From: JBBILG01 sp037445085
GTDB lineage: Bacteria > Pseudomonadota > Gammaproteobacteria > Burkholderiales > Methylophilaceae
NCBI GenBank assembly: GCA_037445085.1
Contig: JBBILG010000084.1
Location: 1 to 7,862, forward strand
Direction of reading: 5' to 3'
DNA: 7,862 nt
Shown here: positions 1-6,797 of the stretch, piece by piece
How positions within the stretch are numbered: the first letter of the stretch is position 1
Layout of the letters: every line of letters starts with the position of its first letter
Notes under the pieces: generated by a model
The model's database searches: none
What the model was told of the DNA's origin: nothing
The model's input: only the letters and a program-made list of their open reading frames with translations
Position numbers and translations under genes: made by a program

Positions 1-14
1 TGCTGAAGTACTGA
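1..14 (+). CDS. fabH: 3' end of upstream gene, probably 3-oxoacyl-ACP synthase III (partial)
   Basis: Only the last three sense codons (Leu-Lys-Tyr) and a TGA at 12-14 are visible. FabH proteins commonly end in a short hydrophobic stretch followed by a basic residue and an aromatic residue, and fabH normally precedes fabD in this cluster. The assignment is therefore inferred from gene order and the C-terminal residues, not from any domain. The stop lies 14 bases before the fabD start, and the fabD ribosome binding site sits in that gap. Confidence 0.5.
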
Positions 15-28
15 CCCGAAGGAACGAC

Positions 29-958
29 ATGAAATTCGCTTTTCTTTTTCCCGGCCAGGGGTCGCAGTCGGTGGGCATGATGCAGGGCTTTGCCGACCTC
101 GCCGCGGTGTGCGAGACCTTCGCCGAGGCTTCCGCCGTGCTTGGCCAGGATCTGTGGCGCATGGTCACGGAAGCCAACGAGGACATCAACCAGACCGCCA
201 ACACCCAGCCGGTCATGCTGACCGCCGGCGTTGCCGTCTGGCGCGCCTGGCAGCGGGCGGACGGAGCACAGCCGGCTGCGCTGGCCGGGCACAGCCTGGG
301 CGAATACAGCGCCCTGGTTGCCGCCGGTGCCATCGATTTCGCTGCTGCGCTGCCGCTGGTACGTTTCCGCGCCGAGGTGATGCAGGATGCGGTCGCCGAA
401 GGCACGGGCGCCATGGCGGCCGTGCTCGGCCTGGACGACGACGCGGTGCGCAGCGTATGCGCGGTGTCGGCGCAGGGCGAGGTGCTGGAGGCGGTCAACT
501 TCAATTCGCCCGGCCAGGTGGTCATCGCCGGCCACAAGGCGGCGGTGGAACGCGGCATGGAAGCCGCCAGGGCGATGGGCGCCAAGCGCGCGCTCATCCT
601 GCCGGTGAGCGTGCCGTCCCACTGCGCGCTGATGAAGCCGGCGGCGGAGCGGTTGCGGACGTACCTGGAGGAGGTGGAAGTTCGCGTGCCGCGGGTGCCG
701 GTACTACACAACGCCGACGTGGCCGCCTACAATGACGCGGACAGGATCAAGGATGCCCTCGTGCGGCAGCTTCACAGCCCGGTGCGCTGGGTGGAAACCA
801 TACGGAAAATGGCGGCGGACGGCATCGCGGCGGCCGCCGAATGCGGCCCGGGCAAGGTGCTGGCCGGGCTGAACAAGCGCATCGCGGGCGAAATGCCCTG
901 TTACGCCCTGGCGAGCGCGGAGGCCGTGGGCGAGGCGCAAAGCCAGCTCGGCGCATAA
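29..958 (+). CDS. fabD: Malonyl CoA-ACP transacylase
   Basis: FabD transfers malonyl from malonyl-CoA to the phosphopantetheine arm of AcpP in the cytoplasm, giving the extender unit for fatty acid synthesis. The 309-residue product matches the usual length. An N-terminal GQGSQ motif lies at residues 9-13. The nucleophile elbow GHSLGEYSAL puts the catalytic serine at Ser89. Arg114, in FRAEVMQDA, corresponds to the arginine that binds the malonyl carboxylate. The catalytic His198 sits in VPSHCALM. NFNSPGQVVIAG (about 158-168) and a late GPGKVLAGL are further family signatures. The ATG at 29 has GAAGGA at 18-23, five bases upstream. fabG follows after 13 bases, so the two are almost certainly cotranscribed. 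All key residues are present. Confidence 0.97.
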   Translation: MKFAFLFPGQGSQSVGMMQGFADLAAVCETFAEASAVLGQDLWRMVTEANEDINQTANTQPVMLTAGVAVWRAWQRADGAQPAALAGHSLGEYSALVAAGAIDFAAALPLVRFRAEVMQDAVAEGTGAMAAVLGLDDDAVRSVCAVSAQGEVLEAVNFNSPGQVVIAGHKAAVERGMEAARAMGAKRALILPVSVPSHCALMKPAAERLRTYLEEVEVRVPRVPVLHNADVAAYNDADRIKDALVRQLHSPVRWVETIRKMAADGIAAAAECGPGKVLAGLNKRIAGEMPCYALASAEAVGEAQSQLGA

Positions 959-971
959 GGGGGAGGATGTC

Positions 972-1709
972 ATGCAGGATCAAATCGCACTGGTCACCGG
1001 TGCCAGCCGTGGCATCGGCGCGGCCATCGCCGCCGCGCTGGGCAGGCAGGGCGCCACTGTCATCGGCACCGCCACCACCGAGGACGGGGCGCGGCAGATC
1101 GGCGCCGCCCTGCAGCAGGCCGGCATCAGGGGCGAAGGCGTGGCGCTCGACGTCAACGACGGTGCCCGCGTCGAAGCCGTGCTCAAAGAGATCGCCGACA
1201 GGTACGGCGTCATCTCCATCCTCGTCAACAATGCCGGCATCACCCGCGACACCCTGCTGATGCGCATGCGCGAGGAGGACTGGGACGCGGTGCTGTCCAC
1301 CAACCTGAAATCGGTGTTCCGCCTGTCGCAGGCGGTGCTGCGCCCGATGATGAAGGCCCGTTACGGCCGCATCGTCAACATTTCCTCGGTGGTCGGCCAC
1401 ATGGGCAACGCGGGCCAGACCAACTATGCCGCCGCCAAGGCCGGCATGGCCGGCTTCACCAAGTCGCTGGCGCAGGAAGTCGGCAGCCGCGGTATCACCG
1501 TCAACTGCGTGGCGCCCGGCTTCATCGACACCGACATGACGCGCGAACTGCCGGAAGAACACCGCAACCGGCTGCTGCAGCACGTGCCGCTCGGCCGTTT
1601 CGGCGACGTGCAGGACATCGCCGCCGCGGTGTGCTTCCTGGCGTCTCCCGCCACCGGCTACATCACCGGCGAGACCCTGCACGTCAACGGCGGCATGTAC
1701 ATGGCCTGA
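972..1709 (+). CDS. fabG: 3-oxoacyl-ACP reductase
   Basis: FabG performs the NADPH-dependent reduction of 3-oxoacyl-ACP to 3-hydroxyacyl-ACP, the first reductive step of each elongation cycle. It is a classical short-chain dehydrogenase/reductase of 245 residues, one more than the E. coli enzyme. The Rossmann cofactor motif TGASRGIG is at residues 9-16, NNAG at 86-89 and Asn111 in the STNLKSVF stretch. The catalytic Ser139 (NISS), Tyr152 and Lys156 (NYAAAK) complete the tetrad. The C-terminus carries the ITGETLHVNGG signature typical of FabG. The start at 972 has a strong GGGGGAGG at 959-966. Another ATG at 967 is in a different frame. A terminator-like hairpin follows the stop, so this gene may end a fabH-fabD-fabG transcript, with some read-through into acpP. 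Confidence 0.97.
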   Translation: MQDQIALVTGASRGIGAAIAAALGRQGATVIGTATTEDGARQIGAALQQAGIRGEGVALDVNDGARVEAVLKEIADRYGVISILVNNAGITRDTLLMRMREEDWDAVLSTNLKSVFRLSQAVLRPMMKARYGRIVNISSVVGHMGNAGQTNYAAAKAGMAGFTKSLAQEVGSRGITVNCVAPGFIDTDMTRELPEEHRNRLLQHVPLGRFGDVQDIAAAVCFLASPATGYITGETLHVNGGMYMA

Positions 1710-1734
1710 CGGGTCGCTGAAGCTTTTGGAATCC

Positions 1735-1771
1735 CTCGGGGCGTTTTTTGCTAAAATGCCGCGAGTTTTTT
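1735..1771 (+). terminator. Candidate intrinsic terminator between fabG and acpP
   Basis: CTCGGGGCGTTTT (1735-1747) can pair with AAAATGCCGCGAG (1753-1765) around a five-base loop TTGCT (1748-1752). The 13-position stem has one G-G mismatch (1739/1761) and one G-U wobble (1743/1757). The descending arm is followed at once by six T residues (1766-1771). Stem, short loop and T tract together are the classic Rho-independent design. The lower stem is GC-rich and the upper part is A-U only, so strength may be moderate and termination partial. It lies 25 bases after the fabG stop and 28 bases before acpP. Pairing was done by eye; no folding energy was computed. Confidence 0.55.
1749..1757 (+). promoter_or_regulatory. 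Candidate extended -10 promoter for acpP
   Basis: TGC-TAAAAT at 1749-1757 fits an extended -10 element (TGN followed by a TATAAT-like hexamer, 5 of 6 matches). The only TTGACA-like hexamer upstream is TTGGAA at 1726-1731. Its 20-base spacing is too long for a normal -35, which suits an extended -10 promoter that depends little on a -35. Transcription would start near 1764-1766 and leave a leader of roughly 35 bases before acpP. An own promoter fits the known need for very high acyl carrier protein levels. The element lies inside the loop and descending arm of the hairpin at 1735-1765, so it could instead simply be part of that terminator. Confidence 0.45.
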
Positions 1772-1799
1772 GCAGTCAACCTTAAGAAAGGGGAAACAA

Positions 1800-2036
1800 A
1801 TGTCCGACATTGAACAGCGCGTGAAGAAGATCGTGACCGAGCAGCTCGGTGCGAACGAGGCCGACGTCAGGAACGAATCGTCCTTCGTCGACGACCTGGG
1901 CGCCGACTCGCTCGACACCGTGGAACTGGTGATGGCGCTGGAGGAAGAATTCGGTTGCGAGATTCCGGACGAAGACGCCGAAAAGATCACCACCGTGCAG
2001 CAGGCGATCGACTACGTCAAGGCGCACGCCCAGTAA
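1800..2036 (+). CDS. acpP: Acyl carrier protein
   Basis: AcpP carries growing acyl chains as thioesters on a 4'-phosphopantetheine arm and is the shared substrate of FabD, FabH, FabG and FabF. The product has 78 residues, the usual length, and is strongly acidic. The attachment motif is DDLGADSLDTVELVMALEEE, with the modified serine at Ser37. The C-terminal EKITTVQQAIDYV helix is also typical. I chose the ATG at 1800 because AAAGGGGA (1787-1794) lies six bases upstream and MSDIEQRV is the standard N-terminus. An in-frame TTG at 1770 would add ten residues with no family support. Its own promoter may lie at 1749-1757. fabF follows after 35 bases. Confidence 0.98.
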   Translation: MSDIEQRVKKIVTEQLGANEADVRNESSFVDDLGADSLDTVELVMALEEEFGCEIPDEDAEKITTVQQAIDYVKAHAQ

Positions 2037-2060
2037 TCTTCACTTCCGCCGCCCGATTCC

Positions 2061-2074
2061 AAGGAGCCGCCTTG
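2061..2074 (+). promoter_or_regulatory. Ribosome binding site and TTG start of fabF
   Basis: AAGGAG at 2061-2066 is a near-perfect Shine-Dalgarno, five bases before TTG at 2072-2074. Starting here gives the protein beginning MSKRRVVVTGLG, the same N-terminus as known FabF. No in-frame ATG gives a plausible start: going further upstream would run into acpP and add residues foreign to the family. This site fixes the fabF start. Confidence 0.9.
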
Positions 2075-3310
2075 TCCAAGCGTAGGGTCGTCGTGACCGG
2101 TCTGGGTATCGTCTCGCCGGTCGGCAACGACGTGGCCAGTGCCTGGTCCAGCATCGTCGCCGGCAAGTCCGGCATCATCCGCATCACCCGGTTCGACCCC
2201 GGCCCGTTCGCATCGCAGATCGCCGGGGAAGTGAAGGACTTCGACGTGGGCCAGTATCTGCCGCCCAAGGACGCGCGCCGCATGGATACCTTCATCCAGT
2301 ACGGCATGGCGGCCGGCATGCAGGCGGTGCGGGATTCCGGCATCGAAGCCAGCGAAGCCAACGCCGAGCGCATCGGCGTCAGCATCGGCTCTGGAATCGG
2401 CGGCCTGCAGATGATTGAGGACACCCACAAGGTGTTCCAGGAATCCGGCCCGCGCAAGGTGTCGCCGTTCTTCATCCCCGGCACCATCATCAACATGATC
2501 TCCGGCAACCTCTCCATCCTGTATGGCTTCAAGGGGCCGAACATCGCCATCGTCACCGCCTGCACCACGGCCACTCACGCCATCGGCGACGCGGCGCGCC
2601 TCATCGAGTACGGCGATGCCGACGTGATGGTGGCGGGTGGCGCGGAAGCCGCGATCACCGAGCTGGGCGTGGGCGGTTTCGCCGCTGCGCGCGCCCTGTC
2701 CACGCGCAACGACGACCCGACCACCGCCAGCCGCCCGTGGGATGCCGACCGCGACGGCTTCGTCATCGGCGAGGGCGCCGGAGTGCTGGTGCTGGAGGAG
2801 TACGAGCACGCCAGGGCGCGCGGCGCGAGAATCTACTGCGAAATCGCCGGCTTCGGCATGAGCGCCGATGCCTACCACATGACCGCGCCCAGCGAGAACG
2901 GCGAGGGGGCGGCGCGCTGCATGCGCAATGCCCTGCGCAACGCCTGCATCAATGCCGACGAGGTCGATTACATCAACGCCCACGGCACTTCCACGCCGGC
3001 CGGGGACCTGGCAGAAACCCAGGCGGCCAAGGGCTGTTTCGGCGATCACGCGAGGAGGATCGCCATGAGTTCCAGCAAATCCATGACCGGCCACTTGCTG
3101 GGCGCTGCGGGCGGCATCGAGGCGGTGTTCATCGTGCTGGCGGTGCACGAGCAGACCGCGCCGCCGACCATCAACCTGTTCAACCAGGACCCGCAATGCG
3201 ACCTGGATTACGTGCCCAACGAGGCACGCCGGATGAAAATCGACGTCGCCATTTCCAATTCCTTCGGCTTCGGCGGCACCAACGGCACCCTGGTGTTCAG
3301 GAAGGTCTGA
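2072..3310 (+). CDS. fabF: 3-oxoacyl-ACP synthase II (KAS II)
   Basis: FabF condenses acyl-ACP with malonyl-ACP, releasing CO2, and elongates long-chain and unsaturated acyl groups in the cytoplasm. From the TTG start the product has 412 residues, within one of E. coli FabF. The thiolase-fold catalytic triad is complete: nucleophile Cys164 in IVTACTTATH, His304 in NAHGTSTPAGD and His341 in KSMTGHLLGAAGG. These match E. coli Cys163, His303 and His340 numbered without the initiator Met. The C-terminal NSFGFGGTNGTLVF includes the gating phenylalanine at about Phe400. The SxGSGIGG and GGAEAAIT segments are family-like. The Cys-His-His triad separates it from FabH, which has Cys-His-Asn. It lies 35 bases after acpP with a strong ribosome binding site, which supports joint transcription with it. 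Confidence 0.97.
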   Translation: MSKRRVVVTGLGIVSPVGNDVASAWSSIVAGKSGIIRITRFDPGPFASQIAGEVKDFDVGQYLPPKDARRMDTFIQYGMAAGMQAVRDSGIEASEANAERIGVSIGSGIGGLQMIEDTHKVFQESGPRKVSPFFIPGTIINMISGNLSILYGFKGPNIAIVTACTTATHAIGDAARLIEYGDADVMVAGGAEAAITELGVGGFAAARALSTRNDDPTTASRPWDADRDGFVIGEGAGVLVLEEYEHARARGARIYCEIAGFGMSADAYHMTAPSENGEGAARCMRNALRNACINADEVDYINAHGTSTPAGDLAETQAAKGCFGDHARRIAMSSSKSMTGHLLGAAGGIEAVFIVLAVHEQTAPPTINLFNQDPQCDLDYVPNEARRMKIDVAISNSFGFGGTNGTLVFRKV

Positions 3311-3356
3311 CCCCGGAGCGCAGGCGGGCAGGGCGGGGCCGCGCGGATGCCAGCTC

Positions 3357-4178
3357 ATGCAGACACACTACCTCATCAACGGCCGCTTCGACGCTCACCT
3401 CAGTCCGCTGGACCGCGGCTTCGCCTACGGCGATGGCGTTTTCCGCACCCTGCCGGTGCGCGAAGGCGTCCCGCGCGACTGGCCCCTGCACTACCGCAAG
3501 CTGCACGAGGATTGCGCCGCCCTGGGGCTGGCCTGTCCCGACGCCGCCGCGCTGCGCACCGACATCCAGACCCTATGCGGCCAGGAAGCCGCGGCGGTGG
3601 CCAAGATCGTAGTGACCCGCGGCGAGGGCGCGCGCGGCTACGCCCTGCCGGAAGATGGCCGCATCAACCGGGTGGTGCTGAAGACAGCCTATCCGCGCTA
3701 TCCGCAGCAGTACTTCAGCGCAGGCGTCAACCTGCACCTGTGTGCCCTGCGTCTCGCCTCGCAGCCGCGGCTGGCCGGCGTCAAACATCTCAACCGCCTG
3801 GAGAACGTGCTGGCGCGCATGGAATGGCAGGATGCCCGCATCGCCGACGGCCTGCTGCTGGATGGCGTCGGCAATGTCATCGAATGCACCATGAGCAACC
3901 TGTTCATGCGCACGGACAGCACGCTGGTCACCCCGGATCTCGGCCAGTGCGGCGTGGCGGGCCTCACCCGGCAGCGTGTGCTGGAATTCGCGCCGCGGCT
4001 GGGTTATGCCGCCGAAGTGCGCAGTTTCGGGCTGCCGGAGTTGCTGCAAGCCGATGAGGTGATCGTCTGCAACAGCCTGATCGGGGCCTGGCAAGTGCGC
4101 AGCCTGGGCGCGGCAACCTGGTCCGGCGGCACGCTGGCGGAGCGGCTGCGCGACATGCTGGGAGGTGCGCATGCGTAG
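3357..4178 (+). CDS. pabC: 4-amino-4-deoxychorismate lyase
   Basis: PabC is a fold-type IV PLP enzyme that cleaves 4-amino-4-deoxychorismate to p-aminobenzoate and pyruvate for folate synthesis. The 273-residue product has the RGFAYGDGVFRT motif at about residues 20-31. The PLP-binding lysine is Lys143 in VKHLNRLENVLAR. An ECTMSNLF motif and GVAGLTRQRVLE, a phosphate-binding turn, follow. Branched-chain and D-amino acid aminotransferases share this fold, but the lysine context and position between fabF and mltG favour PabC. The ATG at 3357 has only a weak ribosome binding site (GGA at 3345-3347), and no other in-frame start lies between it and the fabF stop. The last eight bases overlap mltG, which suggests coupled translation. 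Confidence 0.92.
   Translation: MQTHYLINGRFDAHLSPLDRGFAYGDGVFRTLPVREGVPRDWPLHYRKLHEDCAALGLACPDAAALRTDIQTLCGQEAAAVAKIVVTRGEGARGYALPEDGRINRVVLKTAYPRYPQQYFSAGVNLHLCALRLASQPRLAGVKHLNRLENVLARMEWQDARIADGLLLDGVGNVIECTMSNLFMRTDSTLVTPDLGQCGVAGLTRQRVLEFAPRLGYAAEVRSFGLPELLQADEVIVCNSLIGAWQVRSLGAATWSGGTLAERLRDMLGGAHA
4160..4173 (+). promoter_or_regulatory. Ribosome binding site deciding the mltG start
   Basis: GGGAGG at 4160-4165 lies five bases before ATG 4171-4173. A GTG two codons earlier, at 4165, overlaps the Shine-Dalgarno itself and so is unlikely to be the start. The site is inside the 3' end of pabC. Confidence 0.75.
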
Positions 4179-5169
4179 GCTGCTGCGCTACCTGCTGCTG
4201 CTGGCGGCGGCCGCCCTGGTTGGGCTCGCCGGCTGGATGTACGTTTTCGTCCAGCAGCAGATCGGGGTGGAGCAGGTCTCGCAGGAGCTGGTGCTGGAGC
4301 ACGGCTCCAGTCTGCGCCGCATCGCCCACCAGTTGGTGGACGAAGGCGTGTTGCGCGAGCCGTGGAGCTTCCTGCTGCTGGTGCGTGCAAGAGGCATGGA
4401 GCGGAACATCAAGGCCGGCAACTACGAGCTGCGTCGCGGGATGACCATCAACGACCTGTTCCTCATGCTCACCCAGGGCAGCACGATCCAGCGCAGCATC
4501 ATCTTCATCGAAGGCTGGACGTTCCGCCAGATGCGCGAGGCGCTGAACCAGCACGAGGATATCCGCCATCTCAGCATGCCGCTGACGGACGAGGAGATCA
4601 TGCAGCGCATCGGCGCCACGGAAAGCCATCCGGAAGGGCTGTTCTTCCCCGACAGCTACTTTTTCGAGCGCGGCATGAGCGACCTCGACATCCTCAAGCG
4701 CGCCTACCATACCATGCAGCGCAGGCTGCAACAGGCCTGGGAGGGCCGGGCGCCGGGGCTACCGTACCGGACGCCCTACGAAGTCCTGATTATGGCCTCC
4801 ATCATCGAGAAGGAAACCGGCCGCGGCGACGAGCGGCCGATGATCGCGCGCGTCTTCCTCAACCGTCTGGAGCTGGGCATGCGGCTGCAGACCGACCCCA
4901 CCGTCATCTACGGCATGGGGGAGGGGTTCGACGGCAACCTGCGCCGGCGCGACCTGCTGACCGACACACCCTACAACACTTACACCCGCCACGGCCTGCC
5001 GCCCACACCGATCGCCATGCCCGGCATGGCGGCCATCCGGGCGGCCCTGCATCCGGCGCAGGGCGATGCCCTCTACTTCGTCAGCCGTGGCGACGGCAGC
5101 CACGTCTTCTCCGCCACGCTGAGCGAGCACAGCCGTGCCGTCAACCAGTACCAGCGCAGGGGGCGATGA
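4171..5169 (+). CDS. mltG: Endolytic murein transglycosylase (YceG family)
   Basis: MltG cleaves nascent glycan strands of peptidoglycan on the periplasmic side of the inner membrane and is thought to set strand length. The product has 332 residues, close to the E. coli protein (about 340). A basic N-terminus (MRRLLRY) followed by a hydrophobic stretch at about residues 5-28 predicts a single membrane anchor with the rest in the periplasm. The YceG signature is clear: EGLFFPDSYFF (155-165), IMASIIEKETGRGDE (207-221) and NRLELGMRLQTDPTVIYGMG (231-250). Glu213 in SIIEKE is the likely catalytic glutamate, by analogy with E. coli Glu218. It overlaps pabC by eight bases and precedes tmk by four, so it belongs to the same transcript. 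Confidence 0.95.
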   Translation: MRRLLRYLLLLAAAALVGLAGWMYVFVQQQIGVEQVSQELVLEHGSSLRRIAHQLVDEGVLREPWSFLLLVRARGMERNIKAGNYELRRGMTINDLFLMLTQGSTIQRSIIFIEGWTFRQMREALNQHEDIRHLSMPLTDEEIMQRIGATESHPEGLFFPDSYFFERGMSDLDILKRAYHTMQRRLQQAWEGRAPGLPYRTPYEVLIMASIIEKETGRGDERPMIARVFLNRLELGMRLQTDPTVIYGMGEGFDGNLRRRDLLTDTPYNTYTRHGLPPTPIAMPGMAAIRAALHPAQGDALYFVSRGDGSHVFSATLSEHSRAVNQYQRRGR

Positions 5170-5173
5170 GCTG

Positions 5174-5779
5174 ATGCGGGGCAGGTTCATCACGCTGGAG
5201 GGTGTGGATGGTGCCGGCAAGAGCACGCACCTTCCGGCCATTGCCGACATGCTGCGCGCGCGCGGCAGGGAGGTGCTCATCACCCGCGAACCCGGCGGTA
5301 CCGCACTGGGCGAGCGCCTGCGCGAATTGCTGCTGCACGAGGCCATGCACCCGGAGACGGAAACCCTGCTCATGTTCGCCGCGCGCCGCCAGCATCTCGC
5401 GCAACTCGTCCTGCCCGCGCTGGCACGCGGTGTCTGGGTGATTTGCGACCGTTTCACCGACGCCAGCTTCGCCTACCAGTGCGGGGGCCGTGGCGTGGCG
5501 GGGGACAAGCTGCGCCTGCTGGAGCACTGGGTACAGGGCGATTTTCAGCCCGACCTCACCCTGCTGTTCGACGTGCCGGTGCCGGTAAGCATGCGGCGGC
5601 TGGCCGGGGTGCGCGCGCCGGACCGCTTCGAGCGCGAGAATGGCGCCTTCTTCGAACGCATCCGTCGTGCCTACCTGCAACGGGCGGCGGAATTTCCCCA
5701 GCGCTTTCGCGTCATTGACGCGGATCGCCCCTTGCCTGAAGTTGAGAAATCAGTAGAAGAAATTATTTTATCTTTTTGA
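5174..5779 (+). CDS. tmk: Thymidylate kinase
   Basis: Tmk phosphorylates dTMP to dTDP with ATP, an essential step in dTTP supply. The 201-residue product has the P-loop LEGVDGAGKST (residues 8-18). TREPGGT (37-43) and CDRFTDASFAYQ (91-102) bind the nucleotide and thymidylate. A LID region rich in arginine lies at about 141-157. A P-loop without arginine next to an arginine-rich LID is the E. coli-like type II arrangement. I chose ATG 5174, four bases after the mltG stop. AGGGGG at 5158-5163 is ten bases away, a rather long spacing. A GTG at 5135 would run back into mltG with residues foreign to the family. The last dozen codons are unusually AT-rich. Confidence 0.96.
   Translation: MRGRFITLEGVDGAGKSTHLPAIADMLRARGREVLITREPGGTALGERLRELLLHEAMHPETETLLMFAARRQHLAQLVLPALARGVWVICDRFTDASFAYQCGGRGVAGDKLRLLEHWVQGDFQPDLTLLFDVPVPVSMRRLAGVRAPDRFERENGAFFERIRRAYLQRAAEFPQRFRVIDADRPLPEVEKSVEEIILSF
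5742..5769 (+). promoter_or_regulatory. Possible sigma-70 promoter upstream of holB
   Basis: TTGAGA (5742-5747, 5 of 6 to TTGACA) and TATTTT (5764-5769, 4 of 6 to TATAAT) are separated by 16 bases. They lie in a strongly AT-rich patch at the end of tmk. Transcription would start near 5776 and give a leader of only about eight bases before the holB ATG. An AT-rich patch raises the chance of a spurious match, so this is a candidate only. Confidence 0.3.
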
Positions 5780-5783
5780 TTAA

Positions 5784-6797
5784 ATGGAATATTATCCATG
5801 GCAACATGAGGTTGCCCAGCGCCTTGGACGATTGCGCGAGCGCCATCCGCACGCCTTGCTGCTGCAGGGGCGCCGCGGCATCGGCAAGCTGGATTTCGCC
5901 ATGGCCTATGCCCGCTTCCTGCTTTGCGAACGGCCGCAGGCCGACAGCAACGCCTGTGGCGGCTGCGCTTCCTGCAACTGGTTCGCCCTCGGCAACCATC
6001 CCGATTTCCGCCTGCTTGAGCCCGAGGAGGCCGCCGATACCGGGGAGGAGGGTGGGGCGACGGCCAAGGGGGCGAAAAAATCCGCGCAGATCACCGTGGA
6101 CCAGGTGCGCCTGCTGGCCGATTTCCTGCCGGTTTCCAGCCATCGCGGCGGGCTGCGCATTGCCCTGCTGCATCCGGCGGAGGCACTCAATGCGTCCTCG
6201 GCCAATGCCCTGCTCAAAATGCTGGAGGAGCCGCCGGCGGGGGTGGTGTTTCTGCTGGTCACACACCAGCCGCAGCGCCTGCTGCCGACCATACGCAGCC
6301 GTTGCAGCCGGCTGGACATGCCGGTGCCGTCTTTCGACCTTGCCGAGACCTGGCTGCGCCAGCAGGGTGTCGCCGATGCCGGAGAGCGGCTGGCCTACTG
6401 CGGCGGTTCCCCGTTGCCGGCGCTCGCCGCAGCAGAGGACGACCGGCAATGGCGCGCGCGGCTGCTCGCCCTGCTGGCGCAAGGGGGCGGTATGGACCCC
6501 CATGCGGCCGCAGCAGCCTGCGTCAGGGGTGGCCTGCCGGCCACGGTCGAGGCACTGCAGAAGTGGACATGCGACCTCCTGACGCTGCGCCAGGGCGCCC
6601 CGGCACGTTACCATCCCGGCCAATCCGCATCTTTGCAAGCGCTGGCCGAACGGGTAGACTTGGGGCAGCTGCTGGACTTCCAACGTGCGCTGACCGAGGC
6701 GCGCCGCACGGCCCAGCATCCGCTCAACCAGGAATTGCAAATCGAAAGCCTGATGCTACAGTACACTCAGCTTCATCCCAGGCAGACCGCGCCGTGA
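5784..6797 (+). CDS. holB: DNA polymerase III delta-prime subunit
   Basis: HolB is the delta-prime subunit of the clamp loader that places the beta sliding clamp on DNA. The product has 337 residues, close to E. coli (334). It opens with the typical YPWQ segment. The Walker A-like GRRGIGKL (29-36) has Leu in place of Ser/Thr, as expected for a subunit that does not hydrolyse ATP. Zinc-module cysteines are Cys48, Cys58, Cys61 and Cys64. NALLKMLEEPP (141-151) and the SRC motif (172-174) confirm the AAA+ clamp-loader family. Residues about 80-100 form a Glu/Gly/Lys-rich insertion. The ATG is four bases after the tmk stop with no recognisable Shine-Dalgarno, so translation probably depends on coupling. 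The stop overlaps the pilZ start. Confidence 0.95.
   Translation: MEYYPWQHEVAQRLGRLRERHPHALLLQGRRGIGKLDFAMAYARFLLCERPQADSNACGGCASCNWFALGNHPDFRLLEPEEAADTGEEGGATAKGAKKSAQITVDQVRLLADFLPVSSHRGGLRIALLHPAEALNASSANALLKMLEEPPAGVVFLLVTHQPQRLLPTIRSRCSRLDMPVPSFDLAETWLRQQGVADAGERLAYCGGSPLPALAAAEDDRQWRARLLALLAQGGGMDPHAAAAACVRGGLPATVEALQKWTCDLLTLRQGAPARYHPGQSASLQALAERVDLGQLLDFQRALTEARRTAQHPLNQELQIESLMLQYTQLHPRQTAP

Noticed and set aside
747..1682. 311-codon open frame on the - strand across fabD and fabG
   Set aside because: It crosses two well-supported genes, has a low-complexity His/Gly/Arg-rich translation and shows no family motif.
1741..1773. Imperfect direct repeat: GCGTTTTTTGC and GCGAGTTTTTTGC
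   Set aside because: The first T run is an arm of the hairpin and the second is the terminator tract, so no separate operator needs to be proposed.
2012..3358. 448-codon open frame on the - strand opposite fabF
   Set aside because: It mirrors fabF almost exactly. GC-rich third positions suppress stops on the opposite strand, and the translation (rich in His, Gly, Ala and Val, no known motif) looks like a codon shadow.
2737..3612. + strand open frame across the end of fabF and start of pabC
   Set aside because: Arg-rich out-of-frame translation that spans two real genes; no ribosome binding site or recognisable domain.
5790..5795. TATTAT resembling a -10 just inside holB
   Set aside because: It lies downstream of the holB start codon, with no -35 at suitable spacing.
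5763..6740. 325-codon open frame on the - strand opposite holB
   Set aside because: Gln/Leu/Gly-rich shadow of a GC-rich gene. HolB motifs on the + strand are unambiguous.
6302..6793. Upstream extension of the pilZ frame inside holB
   Set aside because: The added residues are an out-of-frame reading of holB. The PilZ family N-terminus and length fit a start at GTG 6794.
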